Positions 51,067-54,171 of a stretch of 54,171 nt of DNA are shown in pieces; positions within the stretch are counted from its first letter, which is position 1; every line of letters starts with the position of its first letter. A program made the position numbers and the translations under genes. The notes beneath the pieces are model-generated. The model saw only the letters and a program-made list of their open reading frames with translations, made no database searches and had not been told where the DNA came from. Source of the stretch: Bacteroidales bacterium (GTDB lineage Bacteria > Bacteroidota > Bacteroidia > Bacteroidales > UBA932); the NCBI GenBank assembly GCA_017476575.1, contig JAFUZO010000011.1, positions 1 to 54,171 on the forward strand. Direction: 5' to 3'.

Positions 51067-51471
51067 TTAAGGACGCTCTTCCGGCCCGTCCGGAGCATTG
51101 AAGTTCCCGTAGGCCGGGGATTCGGGCTCGCTGAGGTAGTGGGCGGAGCGGTCCTTCAATCCCATGCGGGAGACAAAAGACAGCGCCTCACCGATCAAGT
51201 CGAAATCAAGGGAGGTCTCCAGTTTGGCAATGGTTTCCAAGGTAAGGTTTTCGTTGCCTTTCAGGAGGGTCGAGACGTATTGTTGGGAACAGCCCATCTT
51301 TTCTGCCAATGCCTTCTGGGTCATCTGCAGTTCGCACATCCGGTCAGAGACGGAGAGGGCGATGAATTGGGAGTACCGGATCCATTTCCGGTTCTCGATG
51401 GCCACCTGCCATTTTTTCCGGAAGCCCGTATCAACCTGGTTCTCGCGCAGGATATCGATAGAATTTGCCAT
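51067..51471 (-). CDS. XRE-family helix-turn-helix regulator (antitoxin-like)
   Basis: A 134-residue DNA-binding protein. The helix-turn-helix is at about 57-107 (MCELQMTQKALAEKMGCSQQ then YVSTLLKGNENLTLETIAKL), preceded by a charged N-terminal helix (FRKKWQVAIENRKWIRYSQF). Proteins of this size and build are often antitoxins of type II systems in which the antitoxin follows the toxin. Here the upstream position holds only a 33-codon ORF. A promoter with tandem palindromes lies just before that ORF and is probably its own operator. The frame extends to 51579, but ATG 51471 (MANSIDILRENQ) is the natural start. Confidence 0.8.
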   Translation of the reverse strand: MANSIDILRENQVDTGFRKKWQVAIENRKWIRYSQFIALSVSDRMCELQMTQKALAEKMGCSQQYVSTLLKGNENLTLETIAKLETSLDFDLIGEALSFVSRMGLKDRSAHYLSEPESPAYGNFNAPDGPEERP

Positions 51472-51484
51472 GATTAAATGCTGC

Positions 51485-51586
51485 TTAAAGGGTCGGACAG
51501 ACGTCATTCCACTGGTCGAACAACAATGTAAGGACATTGTCAGTTTCACCATCATTGACAACAGCCCAGACATCTTCAAACTGCAT
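51485..51586 (-). CDS. 33-codon ORF upstream of the XRE gene, possible toxin remnant
   Basis: ATG 51586 to TAA 51485, well placed behind a consensus promoter and ending 13 nt before the XRE start. The peptide begins MQFEDVWAVVNDGETDN and ends FDQWNDVCPTL. The VW-V..DGE.DN....LF..W.D pattern recalls the N-terminus of a small toxin family that often precedes XRE antitoxins in Bacteroidetes (from memory, unverified). In the +1 frame the DNA then reads PFKQHLI, which would fit the next part of such a protein. It is therefore either a decayed, internally deleted toxin gene or a short leader peptide. Confidence 0.4.
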   Translation of the reverse strand: MQFEDVWAVVNDGETDNVLTLLFDQWNDVCPTL

Positions 51587-51601
51587 GGTGTCGATCTTTT
51601 G

Positions 51602-51645
51602 CAAAGATATATACAATTTTTAGATTGTACAAATTTTAGATTGTG
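51602..51645 (-). promoter_or_regulatory. Promoter overlapped by two tandem palindromic operators
   Basis: On the minus strand TTTG, a 20-nt spacer and TATCTTTG (51609-51602) form a consensus promoter. The spacer contains the palindrome TACAAT-N6-ATTGTA (51612-51629); a second, imperfect copy (51628-51645) overlaps the -33 box with a 16-nt period. This is the arrangement expected for autorepression by the XRE protein. Confidence 0.7.
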
Positions 51646-51945
51646 AAGTGGGTGGCATCAACCCTTATCCATAAACGGGAGAGGACCGGTGTGTTGCTGA
51701 AGGTCTCCATGCGGCCGGTGTCCCGGAGGGTGACGGCCGTGGTCACATGGTGGCGCCGCGGGGAGTTGCCCGGTTGCATCCATCCTGGCGGCCTCGGTTC
51801 CGCGTGCGTCCGGGTCCGTTTCCGCACGCCGGCGTATCATCGCTTTTAGGCGGTCCATGAAAGACCATGGCAGGTTCATCAATGAAGACCTCAAAAGAAA
51901 GAAGATGGTTTGTGTTTTTGATGTGTCATCTAAAGTTTATTTTTG
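51646..51945 (+). other. Non-coding stretch marking a base-composition boundary
   Basis: I see no gene here. The first 200 nt are GC-rich and include the right copy of the 42-nt repeat (51792-51833). From about 51880 the sequence turns AT-rich and stays so to the end of the window. Confidence 0.5.
51792..51833 (+). repeat. 42-nt imperfect direct repeat, right copy
   Basis: Partner of the copy at 50975-51016, 34 of 42 identical, same orientation, 817 bp apart. Confidence 0.55.
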
Positions 51946-51953
51946 TAAATTTG
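51946..51953 (+). promoter_or_regulatory. -7 promoter element of the WYL regulator gene
   Basis: TAAATTTG, 13 nt before ATG 51967. A TTG codon in the same frame lies exactly 4 nt after the box at 51958 and is a possible alternative start. Confidence 0.6.
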
Positions 51954-51966
51954 CTCCTTGAAGCAA

Positions 51967-53052
51967 ATGCAAAAAATGGCCGGAAACAAACACGCGATCA
52001 TGCGCTACCGTATACTGGATGCTTGTTTCAGCAACCGGATGAAAAAGTATTATGCCGAGGACCTCATCCAGAAATGCAATCAGGCCTTAGCTGAACACTA
52101 TGGTTCTGAAGAATCCGGTATCAGCCGTCGCACTTTCTTTGACGACCTTAATGACCTTGACGAACTTGTCGGAGAATATGGTGTGGAGATACAGCGTCTG
52201 AACGATGGTCATAAGAAGTATTACCGGTACGACCAGGAAGGTTTTTCGCTTTTTGCCAAGGGTTTCAATGATGAAGAATTACGTTTTTTGAAAGAAAACA
52301 TCCAAACCCTCCAGCGCTTCAAAGGTTTGCCTACCTTCAAGTGGATGGATTCGCTTGTAAGCAAACTCGAGGATAAACTCACCCTTAAGACCTCCGTGAA
52401 AAATATCATCGATTACGATGACAATGCAGATTACTCCGGTATCGACTGGCTCAAAGACTGCTTCGACGCTATCATCAACCAGCAACCGCTCAGAATAGAC
52501 TACCGCAACTTCAACAATAAGGAATTCCATTGGACGATTCATCCATACTACATCAAACAGTACAACAACCGCTGGTTCTTGATGGGTTACAACCCTGAGT
52601 TTGATGATCTTTCGATCATTCCGCTGGACCGCATAGATGCCCTTGACCCTCTCCATGTTGAGTTCATCCCTAATTCAGAGATTGACTTCAGCACATACTT
52701 CGACCATGTAATAGGTGTAACCGTTCCCAAGCATGACCCTGTCCCGGTGAAACTTAAATTCTCCGTCGGGCGCCTGCAATACATCCTCACAAAGCCCATC
52801 CATCATTCGCAAGTATGTTCCAACCCATCTGATGGAATTATTTTATTGCACCTGATTCCCAACAAAGAATTCGAATCTCTTCTGCTTTCATATGGACCGG
52901 ATGTGGAGGTCTTGGAACCGCAAGAACTCCGTGAACAGATAAAGGCGATAATTGCCCAAATGTACAACAAATATTTTTCCGTGCAGACTGGTTGCACGGA
53001 ACCGCCATACCTTTGCACTGTTGAAAAAAAACACAAAGATAATAATCAATGA
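51967..53052 (+). CDS. WYL-domain transcriptional regulator
   Basis: A 361-residue regulator. The N-terminal winged helix-turn-helix is at about 8-85 (AIMRYRILDACFSNRMKKYY, then SGISRRTFFDDLNDLDELVG and GHKKYYRYDQEGFSLF). The WYL domain is at about 165-235 (QPLRIDYRNFNNKEFHWTIH, PYYIKQYNNRWFLMGYNPEF, LSIIPLDRIDAL). A C-terminal WCX-like extension ends LREQIKAIIAQMYNKYF. WYL proteins bind nucleotides or nucleic acid and often control phage-defence or DNA-damage genes. Base composition is AT-rich compared with genes to the left. The AAA ATPase starts 4 nt after its stop, so the two are one operon. Confidence 0.92.
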   Translation: MQKMAGNKHAIMRYRILDACFSNRMKKYYAEDLIQKCNQALAEHYGSEESGISRRTFFDDLNDLDELVGEYGVEIQRLNDGHKKYYRYDQEGFSLFAKGFNDEELRFLKENIQTLQRFKGLPTFKWMDSLVSKLEDKLTLKTSVKNIIDYDDNADYSGIDWLKDCFDAIINQQPLRIDYRNFNNKEFHWTIHPYYIKQYNNRWFLMGYNPEFDDLSIIPLDRIDALDPLHVEFIPNSEIDFSTYFDHVIGVTVPKHDPVPVKLKFSVGRLQYILTKPIHHSQVCSNPSDGIILLHLIPNKEFESLLLSYGPDVEVLEPQELREQIKAIIAQMYNKYFSVQTGCTEPPYLCTVEKKHKDNNQ

Positions 53053-53056
53053 CTAT

Positions 53057-54046
53057 ATGAATTCAAGACTTCAAATTAAAAACTTCCGGATTTTTGATGC
53101 AGAGGGAGCCTCCTTTGATATCAAGCCGATAACCTTTCTGACCGGAACAAACAGTTCGGGAAAAAGTTCGTTGACAAAGGCCGTTCTTTTGCTCAATGAT
53201 ATTTTGAGACAATACCAAAGTTATGGATGGTTTGAAAAGTGTGTCCTGAATTTTACAGGAAGAAACTATCAACTGGGCACCTTTCAAAATGTCCTGAATA
53301 AACGTGCTAAAGCGGGAGATTCGATTTCATTTTCATATTCGGTGGAGACAAATTTGTTCTCATCTCCCATTGATGTTTGTCTGTCGTTTAAACCCATCCC
53401 AGGAGACGAATTGAATAATGGCTATTTCGACTCTTGTGTCATCAGTACATCTGGAATTGAACTCGTCAAGTACAGCCGCCCATACATAGAAGATGTCGAA
53501 TATACTGATCCAAACGGTGATTATATCTGCGACAAAGTGAAACGTTATCCTATAAAAATAAACTTATCGCTTCTCAAGGACGTATTTTTTCGCCTTTTGG
53601 ATGATGAACGAGAGGAGGAAGTCAGCAAAAGAAAATCTATGAAATCAATGCATAAGGATGAAGAACAAGTGGATAAATGGGAGGCAAAGGAGGGGATTGA
53701 GTTGGATTTGATCTTAAATCATTCTTCTTCAAATATTAGTCCAAGGTCGACAAAGGAAGCAAGAAGAATGCATTCGCTTTTTTATTTTCCGATTTTTGAT
53801 AAGATTGGGAAACTTGACAAGGCTGGCATAAGAAAATTCTTTGGAGAAATTGAAGATGAAGAGTTTCGTTCGTATGCACTTCAAATTGCCGACCTGTTTG
53901 ACAAGTCCAACTTCTCTTCTTTTGCAGATTACTATTTGGCATGTGAGCAAGATGAAATAGAATTCCTTTCGAAGATGGTTCATGAAACGAATGAGGAACT
54001 GTCTTTATTTGCAACAACGGGCGACATGAGTTTTAGTAATGTTTAA
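53057..54046 (+). CDS. AAA family ATPase (OLD/AAA15-like), apparently lacking its C-terminal half
   Basis: A 329-residue protein with an OLD/SMC-like N-terminus: LQIKNFRIFDAEGASFDIKP and the Walker A motif FLTGTNSSGKSSLTKAVLLL (residues about 27-46), then ILRQYQSYGWFEKCVLNFTG. No Walker B (hhhhDEPE), signature or Toprim region follows; the frame ends at 54046 after helical text. Related ATPases are usually 450-650 residues, so this one is probably truncated, or split from a partner. ATG 53057 is chosen by its 4-nt spacing from the WYL stop; the open frame further upstream overlaps the WYL gene. It is the most AT-rich gene in the window, which points to recent acquisition. Confidence 0.7.
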   Translation: MNSRLQIKNFRIFDAEGASFDIKPITFLTGTNSSGKSSLTKAVLLLNDILRQYQSYGWFEKCVLNFTGRNYQLGTFQNVLNKRAKAGDSISFSYSVETNLFSSPIDVCLSFKPIPGDELNNGYFDSCVISTSGIELVKYSRPYIEDVEYTDPNGDYICDKVKRYPIKINLSLLKDVFFRLLDDEREEEVSKRKSMKSMHKDEEQVDKWEAKEGIELDLILNHSSSNISPRSTKEARRMHSLFYFPIFDKIGKLDKAGIRKFFGEIEDEEFRSYALQIADLFDKSNFSSFADYYLACEQDEIEFLSKMVHETNEELSLFATTGDMSFSNV

Positions 54047-54059
54047 AAAATAACTTGGT

Positions 54060-54171
54060 TCAAAAGAGAGGTTTGACGAGGTAGTTCCACTTGGGGAGAT
54101 TCTGGTCGAAGACAACCTGCCAGCGCAAGCGGCGCTCATAGTCCTTATCAATGGCTCTCTTGATTTCATAA
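54060..54171 (-). CDS. Unknown protein, C-terminal end only (cut by window edge)
   Basis: On the minus strand an open frame enters from the right edge and stops at TGA 54062-54060. The visible 36 residues include AIDKDYERRLRWQVVFDQNL and end NYLVKPLF. No family is recognised. It converges on the truncated ATPase with 13 nt between them. Composition is closer to the main chromosome than the ATPase, so the junction may be an edge of the AT-rich segment. Confidence 0.4.
   Translation of the reverse strand, partial: YEIKRAIDKDYERRLRWQVVFDQNLPKWNYLVKPLF

Noticed and set aside
51658..51894. 78-codon minus-strand ORF in the gap left of the WYL gene
   Set aside because: No promoter, no recognisable domain, and it contains the dispersed 42-nt repeat.

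Overview
The window is chromosomal DNA of a GC-rich member of the order Bacteroidales. Supporting evidence: several TonB-dependent receptors with N-terminal carboxypeptidase-regulatory-like domains, a SusC/SusD pair, NigD-like, DUF4249, DUF5686, DUF2490 and DUF5715 proteins, glycine-lipid genes, and many promoters with the Bacteroidetes -7 box TAnnTTTG. Most starts lack a Shine-Dalgarno sequence. No rRNA, tRNA, CRISPR array or complete insertion sequence was seen. The last ~2.2 kb is clearly AT-richer than the rest.

Layout. 1-3711 (minus): a heparinase II/III-type polysaccharide lyase, a histidine acid phosphatase and the start of a two-component propeller sensor, probably one operon. 3878-8190 (plus): a large TonB-dependent receptor and a beta-helix lipoprotein. 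8185-8817 (minus): a uracil-DNA-glycosylase-family protein. 8890-13637 (minus): susC/susD with its own promoter and terminator. 13965-20304 (plus): an arginase-fold protein and the full glycine cleavage system (gcvT, gcvH, split gcvPA/gcvPB, lipoamide dehydrogenase). 20465-24192 (plus): a SEC-C protein, then NigD-like lipoprotein, ECF sigma factor and a dual-membrane-spanning anti-sigma factor. 24303-29568 (plus): a XylR-type regulator, a fused double Gfo/Idh/MocA oxidoreductase, and a scar joining the 5' end of a susC gene to the 3' part of a GH36-like alpha-galactosidase. 29610-35966: an esterase-HAD fusion, phosphoglycerate mutase with a probable pseudo-hydrolase, a GH106-C-terminal-like lipoprotein, PAP2 phosphatase, TrmO, PrsW and DUF2490. 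36014-39472: receptor plus DUF4249 lipoprotein. 39473-45117 (minus): AraC regulator, DUF5686 protein, and a lipid-type operon (SDR, acyltransferase, CDP-alcohol phosphatidyltransferase). 45250-48257: DUF5715 protein and the divergent threonine-to-glycine pair kbl / threonine dehydrogenase. 48491-48643: a strong promoter and terminator bracketing a probable small RNA. 48634-50968: GtrA protein and glsA-glsB. 51067-51645: an XRE regulator with tandem operators and a 33-codon leader ORF, perhaps a decayed toxin. 51946-54171: AT-rich segment with a WYL regulator, a short AAA ATPase lacking its C-terminal half, and the end of an unknown gene.

How it fits together. Threonine dehydrogenase and Kbl make glycine, the gcv operon splits it into a one-carbon unit, CO2 and ammonia, and glsA/glsB use glycine for envelope lipids. 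The Sus and TonB genes are for glycan or other nutrient uptake. The NigD-sigma-anti-sigma operon looks like an envelope-sensing circuit. The least ordinary items are the probable ncRNA at 48526-48643, a set of five genes whose ATG lies exactly 4 nt after the -7 box (predicted leaderless mRNAs), the susC::GH36 junction, the GH106 tail as a free lipoprotein, and the XRE module with its tandem palindromes.
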